Shown piece by piece: positions 24,826-33,771 of a stretch of DNA of 39,548 nt. Each line of letters opens with the position of its first letter. Position 1 is the first letter of the stretch. A program made the translations under genes and the position numbers. Source of the DNA: Gammaproteobacteria bacterium (lineage in GTDB: Bacteria > Pseudomonadota > Gammaproteobacteria > Steroidobacterales > PWYM01); NCBI GenBank assembly GCA_007127715.1, contig SKYU01000019.1:1-39548 (forward strand). Reading direction: 5' to 3'. Below the pieces are notes generated by a model, which was not told the origin of the DNA, made no database searches, and saw only the letters and a list, made by a program, of their open reading frames with translations.

Positions 24826-25095
24826 ATGGCCGTTGACAGGAAACTGCTCGAAATCCTCTGCTGCCCCGTCACCCATGCCGAGCTCGAGCCGGCGGCGCGC
24901 AGCCTGCTGCACATGATCAACCTGCAGATCGAGCAGGGCCGCCTGAGCACCCGTGGCGGTGAGACCCCGGAAGCCCCGTGGGACGATGCGCTGGTCACCC
25001 GTGACGGCCGGCTGGCCTACCCGGTACGCGACGGCGTACCCATCCTGCTGGAGAACGAGGCCATCACGCTCGGCCAGCTGGACGCCAACAGCTGA
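24826..25095 (+). CDS. Trm112/YcaR-like small protein with reduced zinc motif
   Basis: 89 residues. The start [15 protein letters not shown] and the end [19 protein letters not shown] are the two conserved blocks of the Trm112/UPF0434 family. About 25 residues ([20 protein letters not shown] region) separate them, more than in E. coli YcaR (60 residues total). Only one CC pair (C12, C13) is present; the usual paired CxxC ligands are missing. The bacterial function of the family is unsettled. Eukaryotic and some bacterial Trm112 proteins stabilise methyltransferases. It begins at the base after the yidD stop, so it is coupled to it. Confidence 0.8.
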   Translation: MAVDRKLLEILCCPVTHAELEPAARSLLHMINLQIEQGRLSTRGGETPEAPWDDALVTRDGRLAYPVRDGVPILLENEAITLGQLDANS

Positions 25096-25111
25096 GTCGC
25101 GGCGACGCCTG

Positions 25112-26161
25112 GTGAAGACCACGGTCGATCGGCTCGGTCCCGTCCTTGAGGGGACGCTGCCTGCGGCCTGGCTGATCACCGGCGACGAGCCCCTGCTCGT
25201 CGCCGAGGCCGCAGACCAGGTCCGCGAGGCCGCGCGTGCGCAGGGCTATACCCAGCGCGAGCTGAACGTGGTCGAACGGGGTTTCGACTGGGATGCACTG
25301 CTGAATGCTTCCCGGAACCTCTCGCTGTTCGCGGAGCGGCGGATCGTGGAGCTGCGGCTCGCCACGCCGCGTCCCGGCGAGCGCGGGGGCGCCGTGCTCG
25401 CCGGCCTCGCGGGCGACCCGGACCCCGACCGCCTGGTGCTGGTCACGGCGCCAAAGCTCGATGCGGCGACCGCGCGTACCCGCTGGGTGCGGGCCTTCGA
25501 GAGCCATGGAGTGTTTGCACAGGCATGGCCGGTCGAGGCTGCGGCCATGCCGGGCTGGATCGGGGCGCGGCTGCGCCGCCGCGGCCTCACCGCCGACCGC
25601 GATGCCATCGAGCTGCTGGCCAGCCGCTGCGAGGGCAACCTGTTGGCCGCGAGTCAGGAGATCGACAAACTGGCGCTGCTGGCGGACGGGGCGCGCGTTG
25701 GCGTCGAGGATGTCCTGGCCTCGGCCGCTGACAGCGCGCGTTTCGACGTCTTCCGGCTGGCCGATGCCGCCCTGGCGGGAGACGCGCGCCGGGCGCTGCG
25801 GGTGCTGGCCGGACTGCGCCGCGAGGGCGTCGAGCCCGTTCTGGTATCATGGAGTCTTGTCAAGGAGTTACGCACACTGGTGTCGCTGCGCGCCCGGCTC
25901 GGTGGTACGTCCGCTGTCGACCGTGTGCTGGAGGCCGCACGCGTCTGGCCGCGGCGTCGGCCCCTGTTCAGGAAGGCATTGCTGAGGTTGACCCCCGACA
26001 GACTGGCCGAGCTGCAGCAGCTGGCTGCCCGCACCGACCTCGCCATCAAGGGCCAGGCGCCGGGACAGCCCTGGTCGCTGCTGGGTGAACTGGTCCTCGG
26101 CCTGGCGCTGGCCGGAGCCCCGTTGCCGCAGGCGCGCGACCCCCTGCTGGCGGACTTCTGA
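25112..26161 (+). CDS. holA: DNA polymerase III delta subunit
   Basis: A clamp-loader subunit that opens the beta sliding clamp. 349 residues (E. coli HolA 343). Typical features are LITGDEPLLVAEAAD near residue 23, FDWDALLNASRNLSLFAERRIVELR (split across the P-loop-like domain), and the C-terminal helical collar from about 215. The start is GTG at 25112, 16 bases after the Trm112-like stop, with only a weak ribosome binding site; an in-frame reading extends upstream over that gene but lacks family similarity. nadD starts at the base after its stop. Confidence 0.94.
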   Translation: MKTTVDRLGPVLEGTLPAAWLITGDEPLLVAEAADQVREAARAQGYTQRELNVVERGFDWDALLNASRNLSLFAERRIVELRLATPRPGERGGAVLAGLAGDPDPDRLVLVTAPKLDAATARTRWVRAFESHGVFAQAWPVEAAAMPGWIGARLRRRGLTADRDAIELLASRCEGNLLAASQEIDKLALLADGARVGVEDVLASAADSARFDVFRLADAALAGDARRALRVLAGLRREGVEPVLVSWSLVKELRTLVSLRARLGGTSAVDRVLEAARVWPRRRPLFRKALLRLTPDRLAELQQLAARTDLAIKGQAPGQPWSLLGELVLGLALAGAPLPQARDPLLADF

Positions 26162-26809
26162 ATGGGACCGATCGGTATTTTCGGCGGCACCTTCGATCCG
26201 ATCCACTACGGCCACCTGCGCACCGCCTTTGAATTGCTGCAGGCCCTGCGGCTGGCGGAGATGCGCTTCATTCCCTGTGGCGATCCGCCTCATCGCCACA
26301 GACCGCTGGCTGACGCGAAGCTGCGCCTGGCGATGGTGCAGGCGGCCTGCGAGGGGCAGGCGGGTTTTGTGGTCGATGACCGCGAGCTGCGCCGTGGAGG
26401 ACCCTCATATACGGTCGATACGCTCGCGGCGCTGCGCGAGGCCTGTCCCGAGGCGCCGCTGTGCCTGGTCATCGGCATGGATGCCTTTCTCGGCCTGCCA
26501 CGCTGGCACCGCTGGCTGGAGATCCTGCGCCTTGCGCACGTGGTGGTCGCCCATCGGCCTGGCTGGCGGGCCCCGGACATGGGGGCGCTGGGGGAGCTGC
26601 TGGCCGAACGGGGCACGGCGCGGGTGCGCGACCTGCATGAGACCCGCGCCGGCGCGATTTTCGTGCACGCCGTCACCCAGCTCGAGATCTCCTCGACCGA
26701 GGTGCGTGCCCTGATCCGCGCCGGGCGTGACCCGCGCTTCCTGATGCCCGATCCGGTGCGCCGGATCATTCTCGATTCGGGCTGTTATGCCCCGACGGAG
26801 GATCACTGA
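26162..26809 (+). CDS. nadD: Nicotinate-nucleotide adenylyltransferase
   Basis: Converts NaMN and ATP to NaAD in NAD synthesis. 215 residues. The nucleotidyltransferase motif GGTFDPIHYGHL occupies about residues 8-19 and ISSTEVR the C-terminal ATP-binding loop, with PPHRHRPLAD and PRWHRWLEIL in between. The ATG is directly joined to the holA stop (TGAATG), the normal holA-nadD-rsfS order. Confidence 0.97.
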   Translation: MGPIGIFGGTFDPIHYGHLRTAFELLQALRLAEMRFIPCGDPPHRHRPLADAKLRLAMVQAACEGQAGFVVDDRELRRGGPSYTVDTLAALREACPEAPLCLVIGMDAFLGLPRWHRWLEILRLAHVVVAHRPGWRAPDMGALGELLAERGTARVRDLHETRAGAIFVHAVTQLEISSTEVRALIRAGRDPRFLMPDPVRRIILDSGCYAPTEDH

Positions 26810-26813
26810 CCCC

Positions 26814-27170
26814 ATGCAAGGCGACGAGATCAAGGCCCTGGTAGTGGCCGCGCTGGAGGACGCCAAGGGCGAGCAGCTGCGGACACTCGATGTCCGCGAC
26901 CTGACGTCGATCACCGACTGGATGGTGATCGTCAGCGGGCGTTCCGACCGCCACGTGAAGGCCCTTGCCGACGCCGTGCTGGAACGGGCTCGCGATGCCG
27001 GCGTCCGGCCGATCGGTGTCGAGGGTCAGCGCGACGGCGAATGGGTCCTGGTGGATTTCGCCGATGTGCTGGTGCACGTGATGCTCCCGCGGGTTCGCGA
27101 CTTCTACAATCTCGAGAAGCTCTGGGAGGTCGGGGATGCGGCGGCCGAGGGCGCGCGCCGGGAGCGGTGA
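26814..27170 (+). CDS. rsfS: Ribosomal silencing factor RsfS
   Basis: 118 residues. It binds ribosomal protein L14 and blocks subunit joining under starvation. The family core is clear: LTSITDWMVIVSGRSDRHVKALAD and DWVLVDFADVLVHVM-type sequence (here GEWVLVDFADVLVHVM), ending RDFYNLEKLW. The preferred start is ATG at 26814, 12 bases after GGAGG. A longer frame from 26787 overlaps nadD and is less likely. rlmH begins at the next base after its stop. Confidence 0.96.
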   Translation: MQGDEIKALVVAALEDAKGEQLRTLDVRDLTSITDWMVIVSGRSDRHVKALADAVLERARDAGVRPIGVEGQRDGEWVLVDFADVLVHVMLPRVRDFYNLEKLWEVGDAAAEGARRER

Positions 27171-27632
27171 GTGCGTTTCCGGGTCCTGGCCGTCGGACCG
27201 CGGCAGCCCGGCTGGGTCGACGAGGGCGTCGAGACCTATCGGCGGCGTTTGCCGGGCCTGGAGGTGGTGGAATTGCCGCTGGCGCGCAGGCGCAAGGGCC
27301 AGCCCGTCGGTCCGGCCCGTGAGGACGAGGGTCGGCGCCTGCTGGCCCGTCTGGGGCCGCAGGAGCACGTGGTGGCGCTGGAGGTCGACGGGCGCGCTCA
27401 CGATACCGCCGCGCTCTCGCGCCGTGTAGAGGCCTGGCTGGCGGGCGGACGTCCCGTCAGCTTCCTGATCGGCGGGCCGGACGGCCTGTCCCCCGAGTGC
27501 CGGGCGCGGGCGGACGAGACCTGGTCGCTGTCGCCGCTGACCCTGCCCCATGGGCTGGCGCGCGTGATGCTGGCCGAGGCGCTGTATCGGGCCTGGAGTG
27601 TGCTCCAGGGCCACCCCTATCACCGCGACTGA
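27171..27632 (+). CDS. rlmH: 23S rRNA pseudouridine-1915 N3-methyltransferase
   Basis: A SPOUT-class methyltransferase of 153 residues (E. coli 155). The SAM-binding knot is visible as FLIGGPDGLSPECR and LSPLTLPHGLARVMLAEALYRAWSVLQGHPYHRD (the last part split over the knot and C-terminal helix). The start is GTG at 27171, directly after the rsfS stop. In E. coli the penicillin-binding protein genes follow; here maf does. Confidence 0.97.
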   Translation: MRFRVLAVGPRQPGWVDEGVETYRRRLPGLEVVELPLARRRKGQPVGPAREDEGRRLLARLGPQEHVVALEVDGRAHDTAALSRRVEAWLAGGRPVSFLIGGPDGLSPECRARADETWSLSPLTLPHGLARVMLAEALYRAWSVLQGHPYHRD

Positions 27633-27636
27633 GGGC

Positions 27637-27642
27637 TAGAAT
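27637..27642 (+). promoter_or_regulatory. Candidate -10 (TAGAAT) upstream of maf
   Basis: TAGAAT lies 5 bases after the rlmH stop and 64 bases before the maf ATG. No matching -35 is evident. It would start the maf-rng-yhdP unit separately from rlmH. Confidence 0.3.
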
Positions 27643-27705
27643 CGACCCGGGGACCGTCTGTACCGGCGCCCCGGAACATGCCTCTGGACCATGCAGGGAG
27701 AAGCG

Positions 27706-28305
27706 ATGTCACAGGGTCGGGAACTGGTGCTGGCCTCCGCCTCACCGCGGCGCCGCGAGCTGCTGGCCAGCCTTGGCGTGCGGTTCACGGTCCGACCGGC
27801 GGACATCGACGAAACCCCGGCGCGCGACGAGCCCGCGGACCGCTTCGTGGCGCGCATGGCGCGAGAGAAGGCTGCGGTCGTGGCCGACCGGATCACGACG
27901 GTGGCCGTGCTGGCGGCAGACACGATCGTCGTGTGCGATGGGCAGCCGCTCGGCAAGCCGGGGGACCGTGCCGAAGGCCTGGCCATGCTCGCGCGCCTGT
28001 CCGGGCGCTGGCACCGCGTGCTCAGTGCGGTCTGCCTGGCCGTCGATGGTGTCCGGCGCGAGGTGCTGACGGAAACCGACGTCCTCTTCCGGACTCTCGC
28101 CAGCGGCGAGGCCGAGGGCTACTGGGCGACTGGCGAGCCTCTGGACAAGGCCGGCGCCTATGCCATCCAGGGTATCGGGGGCTGCATGGTCCAGGAGCTC
28201 CGCGGCAGCTACTCCGGTGTGGTGGGTCTTCCGCTGGCCGAGACGCTTGGCCTGCTGCGCGGTGCCGGAATCCCCTGCGGACCGGGCGGACTGAGCGATG
28301 CGTGA
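27706..28305 (+). CDS. maf: Maf-family nucleoside triphosphate pyrophosphatase
   Basis: 199 residues. The N-terminal SASPRRRELL motif (about 11-20), ADTIVV with a metal aspartate near 72, and GAYAIQGIGG...GSYSGVVGLPL in the C-terminal half are the family signatures. Maf proteins hydrolyse dTTP/UTP or modified nucleotides as house-cleaning enzymes. ATG at 27706 has a well-placed GGGAG; an earlier in-frame ATG at 27691 would place that site within the coding region. It overlaps rng by 8 bases. Confidence 0.95.
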   Translation: MSQGRELVLASASPRRRELLASLGVRFTVRPADIDETPARDEPADRFVARMAREKAAVVADRITTVAVLAADTIVVCDGQPLGKPGDRAEGLAMLARLSGRWHRVLSAVCLAVDGVRREVLTETDVLFRTLASGEAEGYWATGEPLDKAGAYAIQGIGGCMVQELRGSYSGVVGLPLAETLGLLRGAGIPCGPGGLSDA

Positions 28306-29767
28306 GGAAATCCTGATCAATGTCACGCCGCGCGAGGTGCGTGCCGCGCTGGTGGAGAACGGCGTACTGCAGGAGGTGCTGGTCGAGCGTGCCAGCCGCC
28401 GCGGACTGGTCAGCAACATCTACAAGGGCAAGGTCCGCCGGGTGCTGCCCGGCATGCAGGCCGCCTTCATCGACATCGGGCTGGAACGCACGGCCTTTCT
28501 GCACGAGTCGGACATCTCACGGGGTCCGGATTCCGACAATGGTCCGGCCCTGCCGGCGACCGGCGGCATCCGCGACCTGCTCCACGAGGGGGGCGACATC
28601 CTGGTCCAGGTGCTGAAGGACCCTCTCGGGACCAAGGGTGCACGGCTGACCACCTACATCACGCTGCCCTCGCGGTTCCTGGTGCTGATGCCGCGCGGGC
28701 AGGGCGTCGGCGTGTCCTCGCGTATCGACGACGAGGCCGAGCGCCAGCGCCTTCGCGCCATCATGGAAAACCTCGTCGAGCCCGACTGCGGCGCGGGCTT
28801 CATCGTCCGGACGGCCGCCGAGGGCGCGGGGCTCGATGCCCTGCGGGCCGACATGCTGTTCCTGCAGAAGCTGTGGGACGCGATCCAGGCGCGTGCCGGG
28901 ACGGTCCCTCCCGGTCAGCTGGTCCACGAGGATCTGCCGCTGTCGCTGCGGGTGCTGCGCGATCTCATGTCCGCGGACATGGAGCGTGTCAGGGTGGACT
29001 CTGCAGAGGCTTTCCGGCGCATGCAGGACTTCGCCGGGATGTTCGCGCCTCAGCTGGTGCCGATGATCGAACACTACGAGGGCGGCCGGCCGATCTTCGA
29101 CCTGCATACTGTGGAGGACGAGATCCAGCGGGCCTTGCACCGACGGGTGCCGCTGAAATCCGGCGGGCACCTGGTGATCGATCAGACCGAGGCGATGACC
29201 ACCATCGACGTCAACACCGGTGGGTATGTCGGGCATCGCAATCTCGAGGAGACGATCTTCCGGACCAACCTCGAGGCCGCGGTCGCGATTGCACGGCAGC
29301 TGAGGCTGCGCAATCTCGGCGGCATCATCATCATCGATTTCATCGACATGCTGGAGGTCGAGCACCGCCAGCAGGTCATGCAGGCGCTGGAGCGCGCGCT
29401 GGAACGCGATCCGGCGAGAACCCAGATCATGGAGGTCTCGGCGCTGGGGCTGGTGGAGATGACCCGCAAGCGCACCCGGGAAAGCCTGGAACACCTGCTC
29501 TGCGAACCCTGTCCAAGCTGTGAGGGCCGTGGATTCGTCAAGACCGCCGAGACAGTCTGCTATGAGATCTTCCGTGACATCGTGCGCCAGCACCGGCAGT
29601 TCGAGTTCCAGGAGTTGATGGTCATCGCGCACCAGGACGTGGTGGAACGGCTGCTCGACGAGGAGTCGGCGAGCCTTGCCGAACTCGAGGAATTCACGGG
29701 TAAACCCATCCGCCTGCAGACCGATGCCATGTATGCCCAGGAACAGTTCGACGTGGTGTTGATGTGA
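28298..29767 (+). CDS. rng: Ribonuclease G
   Basis: The endoribonuclease that matures the 5' end of 16S rRNA and trims some mRNAs. 489 residues, the E. coli size. An S1 RNA-binding domain spans about 38-125 (YKGKVRRVLPGMQAAFIDIG). Catalytic magnesium ligands are D304 (TTIDVNTG) and D347 (IIIDFIDM), the same spacing as in RNase E. The zinc-link cysteines are C405 and C408 in CPSC. The absence of the long RNase E C-terminal scaffold makes it RNase G. The stop overlaps the yhdP GTG by 4 bases. Confidence 0.97.
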   Translation: MREEILINVTPREVRAALVENGVLQEVLVERASRRGLVSNIYKGKVRRVLPGMQAAFIDIGLERTAFLHESDISRGPDSDNGPALPATGGIRDLLHEGGDILVQVLKDPLGTKGARLTTYITLPSRFLVLMPRGQGVGVSSRIDDEAERQRLRAIMENLVEPDCGAGFIVRTAAEGAGLDALRADMLFLQKLWDAIQARAGTVPPGQLVHEDLPLSLRVLRDLMSADMERVRVDSAEAFRRMQDFAGMFAPQLVPMIEHYEGGRPIFDLHTVEDEIQRALHRRVPLKSGGHLVIDQTEAMTTIDVNTGGYVGHRNLEETIFRTNLEAAVAIARQLRLRNLGGIIIIDFIDMLEVEHRQQVMQALERALERDPARTQIMEVSALGLVEMTRKRTRESLEHLLCEPCPSCEGRGFVKTAETVCYEIFRDIVRQHRQFEFQELMVIAHQDVVERLLDEESASLAELEEFTGKPIRLQTDAMYAQEQFDVVLM

Positions 29768-32700
29768 GCAGCTGGCTGCGCAGCCTGCTGCGCGGCCTCG
29801 CCGTGCTGGGCGCCAGCATGGTCATCGTGCTGGCGCTGCTGGTCGGGCTGTTCCGGCTGCTGGTCCCGCAGGTCCCCGAGTACCAGGCCGAACTGGAAGC
29901 CTGGGCTACGGAGGCCCTGGGGGTGCCGGTGCGCGTGGGGCGGCTGGATGCACGGCTGACGCTGCGCGGCCCCGAGCTCACGCTGCTCGATGCGACCGTG
30001 GGTGGCCAGGGCAGCGGGATGCTGCCGCTGGTGGCCCGCGAGGTCAGCGTGGTGGTCAGCCTGCCGCGCCTGGTCACCGAGCGCCAGCTCGCCGTCTCGC
30101 GTGTGCGCCTGGCTGGCGTGGTGCTGGACCTCTCGCGGAGCGTCGAGGGGACCTGGTTCGTGCAGGGCCAGCCGGTGCTGATCGAGGCAGGCGATGCACC
30201 GGTCGAGCTGCCGGAACTGCCGGATTTCCGGCTCGACTTCCTGGACGGCGAACTGCGGGTACGGCCGGCTCCGGAGGCTCCGCTGCAGGTGGTCAGCGAT
30301 CTCCAGCTGGCCCTCTCGCGCGATGCGGGACGTGTGAGCCTCGACCTTCGTGCCTCGCTGCCGGAGGGCCTGGGCACTCGGCTCGAGCTGTCTGTCGAGG
30401 CGGTCCCCGGCGAGGGCGCGTTTGAGCTGGCCGGGCTAGAGGGCATGCCCTGGCGGGCTTTCCTGGATCTGCGCGAGGTCGACCTCGCTGCCTGGCGCAC
30501 CCTGCTGCCGGCAGACTGGCCGGTGCCCGGTGCAGGACGCGGTGGCCTGCGCCTGTGGGCGTCGGCCCACGGTCTGCAGCCCCTGGAGGCCAGTGCCGAG
30601 CTGGATCTGCATGCCCTGGCACCACCGCCTGACAGCCTGCCCGAGGCGTTCGCGCAGCCCTGGGACCAGCTGGCCGGCCGGTTGGAGTGGCGTCGCCATT
30701 CGGCCGGCTGGACCGCGGCCGCCGGGCGCCTGAACGTCACGCGTGGCGGACGACGCTGGCCCGAGACCGACCTGCGCCTGGAAGTCGAGGGCGCGCTCGA
30801 CGGAGACACCAGTCTCTCTTTCGAGGGCAACTTCCTGCGCCTGGAGGACCTGCTTCCGGTCGTGGCCTGGCTGCCCGAGGGCGAATGGCGGGAGCGCCTC
30901 CTGGCCCTGGCGCCTGCCGGGGATCTCGAGGCGCTGGAGGGGTCGGTGGCGCTGACCTCCGGCGAGTCCCCGCGCTATGCGGTCAACGGTCGCGCGCGGG
31001 GCCTGCAGGTGACGGCGATCGAGGAGTGGCCGGGTGTCGAAGGCCTGGGCGGCGGGTTCCGTGCCGATGAGACCGGCGGGCGGTTTCAGCTCGCCGGCGA
31101 GGGGTTTGCCTTCGAGCGCCGCCCGAGTTTCGACGGCCCTGTCTCGTTGGGGCGCGTCGAAGGTCTGGTGGTCTGGCGGCGCAGTCCGGCGGGCTGGCGT
31201 GTGGTCGGCGATGACCTGCGGCTCTCCGGCGTCGACCTGACGGCGCGCGGAGACTTCGAACTGCTTTTCGGTGATGAGGGTGCCGTGGTGGACGTGCGTG
31301 CCGAGGTCATCCGCGCCGAACTCGGCCCGGCGGCGACGCGGTTTCTGCCGGTCGGTCACATGCCACCGCCAGCTGTGCGCTGGTTGCGTCGGGGTTTCCC
31401 CGAGGGCGAGCTTACGCGTGGGCGCTTCGAGCTGTCAGGGCGACCGCGCGATTTTCCGTTCGAGGACGGCAGCGGGCACTTCCTGGCCGTGGCCGAGGTG
31501 AACGGGCTGACACTCGACTATGCCGACGACTGGCCGATCGTGACCGATATTTCCGGCGAGGTCCGCTTCGAGCGCGAGACGCTGTCCGGCGAGGTTTTCT
31601 CGGGCGTCATTTCGGCAAGTCCGCTGGTCCGCGGCGAAATGGCGATCGACAACATACGGCGACCGACGCTGACGGTCAGCGGCGAAGTGGACAGCAGCGT
31701 CGACCGGTTGCTCGCCTTCCTGCGTGCATCGCCGGCCGCCAGGGCACTGGGCGAGCCGGTGTTCGCGGCACGCGGCAGCGGTGGCGCGCGCACGCAGGTG
31801 GACCTGTATCTGCCGCTGTTCGACATCCAGCGCAACCGCTGGCAGGGCCAGGTCGATCTCGACAATGCCCGTGTCGCCTATGGCGATCTGCCGGGCGAGA
31901 TCGTCGGCCTGCGTGGACGTGTCCTGCTGGATACCGGCGAGGTCCGCAGCGACGATCTCGTGGGCTCGCTTTTTGGTGAGGTGTTCACGGCGGAACTGGC
32001 CCCGGCGACCGCCGGGCCCTATCACACCGAACTGCGCGCGCGCGGGCGCCTGGGAACGCGCGGGTTGACGATGCTGGTCGGTGAGCCGTTGGCCGGGCGC
32101 ACCCGCGGCGTGGCCGAGTGGTCGCTGGCGGGCTGGTTTCCGGAGCGTCAGCCGGACGGCTCCCGGTCACCCCTGCGGTTTGCCCTGCACTCCCCGCTGA
32201 CGGGCCTTGAAATCGATCTGCCCGTACCGGCGGGCAAGCCGGCCGGGGCGCGGCGAGCGCTTGAACTGGTGGCGGTGCTGGATCCGGATGCGGGCCTGTC
32301 GATATCCGGCGGTCTCGGTGATGACGCCCGGTGGCTGCTGGACTTCGTCGAGCGGCCTGGAGGCTGGCAGCTGGCGCAGGGCAATTTGCGCCTCGGCGGC
32401 GGCGCGCCGCTGCTGCCGCTGCACGAGGGGCTTGCGATCGACGGCACGATCGACGAACTCCAGGTCGACCAGTGGCTGGGCCTGGGCACCGCGCTTGCCC
32501 GGGACGCGGGGACCGCGATGCTCCAGCGGGTCGAGCTCTCCGCCGCAACCGCCTACGGGCTGGGTCAGCAGGTGGATGGGCTGGCGCTGCTGCTCGAGCG
32601 CGGCCTTGAGGAATGGCGGCTGCGGCTGGACAGCGATACCGTCGCAGGCGACGTCCGGGTGCCCTTGGACCCGGCGGGCGACCTGCCTCTCGTGATGGAC

Positions 32701-33669
32701 ATGCAACGTCTGCACATCGCCGGAGAAGGGCCGCTGGCCGAGCCCGTGGTCGAATCCGCGCGCCCGCAGAGGGGCGATCCCGATCCCCGCACGCTGCCGG
32801 CCATGCGTATCCATGCCGATGAGTTCGTACTCGCTGGCATGGCTTTCGGCGCGCTGGAAGCGCAGCTCGACCGCGTCCCCGGGGGGCTGCGCGCCAGCCG
32901 GCTGCGCAGCACCGCCGAGAGCTTCACGATCGACGGCAGCGGGGCCTGGCTGGACGATACCGCGGGCAGTCGCACCGAACTGGCCCTGGTGCTGGAGAGC
33001 AGCGACGTGGCCGGCACCTTGCAGGCGATGCGCTTCGAACCGGTGATGAGTGCGAGCGCCGGTCGCGTGGAAGCCGAGCTGCACTGGCAGGGCGGCCCCA
33101 CTTCCGAGGCCTGGCGTGGCAGCCTGGGCGGAAGAATTACCGTAGGGCTTCAGAACGGGCGGTTGAGCGAGGTAGAACCCGGGGCCGGCCGTGTGGTCGG
33201 GCTGATGAGTCTGTCGGCGCTGCCCCGGCGGCTCGCGCTCGATTTCCGTGACGTCTTCGGCAAGGGGCTGGGCTTCGACCGTATCGACGGTGATTTCCTG
33301 CTGATCGACGGCGACGCCTACACCGACAACCTGCGCCTGCGTGGCCCGACCGCCGACATCGCCCTGCTGGGGCGTACCGGACTCGCGCGTCGCGACTATG
33401 CCCAACAGGCGCTGGTGACCGCCGATGTCGGCATGGCCCTCCCGGCGGTCGGAGGGCTGCTGGCCGGCCCCGGAGTCGCAGCGGCCATCCTGGTGTTCCA
33501 GGAACTGTTCCGCCAGCCGATGCGTGGCATGGGCCAGGCGGCGTACTGCGTCTCCGGTCCCTGGGAGGCGCCGCAGGTCCAGCGGCTGACCCAGGCCATG
33601 ATCGAGGAGGGGCGTGTGTGCATCGACCTGCCGACGGACTGGGATCAGGCCCGGGTGCGGGGCGACTGA
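29764..33669 (+). CDS. yhdP: AsmA-like envelope protein YhdP
   Basis: 1301 residues, the normal size for YhdP (E. coli 1266). One N-terminal membrane helix (about 12-36: LAVLGASMVIVLALLVGLF) anchors a very long periplasmic part rich in alternating beta strands. The C-terminal AsmA-like region (from about 1070) contains GGRITVGLQNGRLSEVEPGAGRVVGL and the conserved ALPRRLALDFRDVFGKG. E. coli YhdP, TamB and YdbH are large bridge proteins implicated in phospholipid transport to the outer membrane. The start is GTG overlapping the rng stop (GTGA). Confidence 0.95.
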   Translation: MSSWLRSLLRGLAVLGASMVIVLALLVGLFRLLVPQVPEYQAELEAWATEALGVPVRVGRLDARLTLRGPELTLLDATVGGQGSGMLPLVAREVSVVVSLPRLVTERQLAVSRVRLAGVVLDLSRSVEGTWFVQGQPVLIEAGDAPVELPELPDFRLDFLDGELRVRPAPEAPLQVVSDLQLALSRDAGRVSLDLRASLPEGLGTRLELSVEAVPGEGAFELAGLEGMPWRAFLDLREVDLAAWRTLLPADWPVPGAGRGGLRLWASAHGLQPLEASAELDLHALAPPPDSLPEAFAQPWDQLAGRLEWRRHSAGWTAAAGRLNVTRGGRRWPETDLRLEVEGALDGDTSLSFEGNFLRLEDLLPVVAWLPEGEWRERLLALAPAGDLEALEGSVALTSGESPRYAVNGRARGLQVTAIEEWPGVEGLGGGFRADETGGRFQLAGEGFAFERRPSFDGPVSLGRVEGLVVWRRSPAGWRVVGDDLRLSGVDLTARGDFELLFGDEGAVVDVRAEVIRAELGPAATRFLPVGHMPPPAVRWLRRGFPEGELTRGRFELSGRPRDFPFEDGSGHFLAVAEVNGLTLDYADDWPIVTDISGEVRFERETLSGEVFSGVISASPLVRGEMAIDNIRRPTLTVSGEVDSSVDRLLAFLRASPAARALGEPVFAARGSGGARTQVDLYLPLFDIQRNRWQGQVDLDNARVAYGDLPGEIVGLRGRVLLDTGEVRSDDLVGSLFGEVFTAELAPATAGPYHTELRARGRLGTRGLTMLVGEPLAGRTRGVAEWSLAGWFPERQPDGSRSPLRFALHSPLTGLEIDLPVPAGKPAGARRALELVAVLDPDAGLSISGGLGDDARWLLDFVERPGGWQLAQGNLRLGGGAPLLPLHEGLAIDGTIDELQVDQWLGLGTALARDAGTAMLQRVELSAATAYGLGQQVDGLALLLERGLEEWRLRLDSDTVAGDVRVPLDPAGDLPLVMDMQRLHIAGEGPLAEPVVESARPQRGDPDPRTLPAMRIHADEFVLAGMAFGALEAQLDRVPGGLRASRLRSTAESFTIDGSGAWLDDTAGSRTELALVLESSDVAGTLQAMRFEPVMSASAGRVEAELHWQGGPTSEAWRGSLGGRITVGLQNGRLSEVEPGAGRVVGLMSLSALPRRLALDFRDVFGKGLGFDRIDGDFLLIDGDAYTDNLRLRGPTADIALLGRTGLARRDYAQQALVTADVGMALPAVGGLLAGPGVAAAILVFQELFRQPMRGMGQAAYCVSGPWEAPQVQRLTQAMIEEGRVCIDLPTDWDQARVRGD

Positions 33670-33771
33670 CGCGGGGTTGGACGCCCGGCACGTCGTCACG
33701 GAGAATGGCGCCTATGGAATGATGCCCGCCCAGAGGCTGGCATCACGGGACTACAGGGAAGGATCCGAGCG

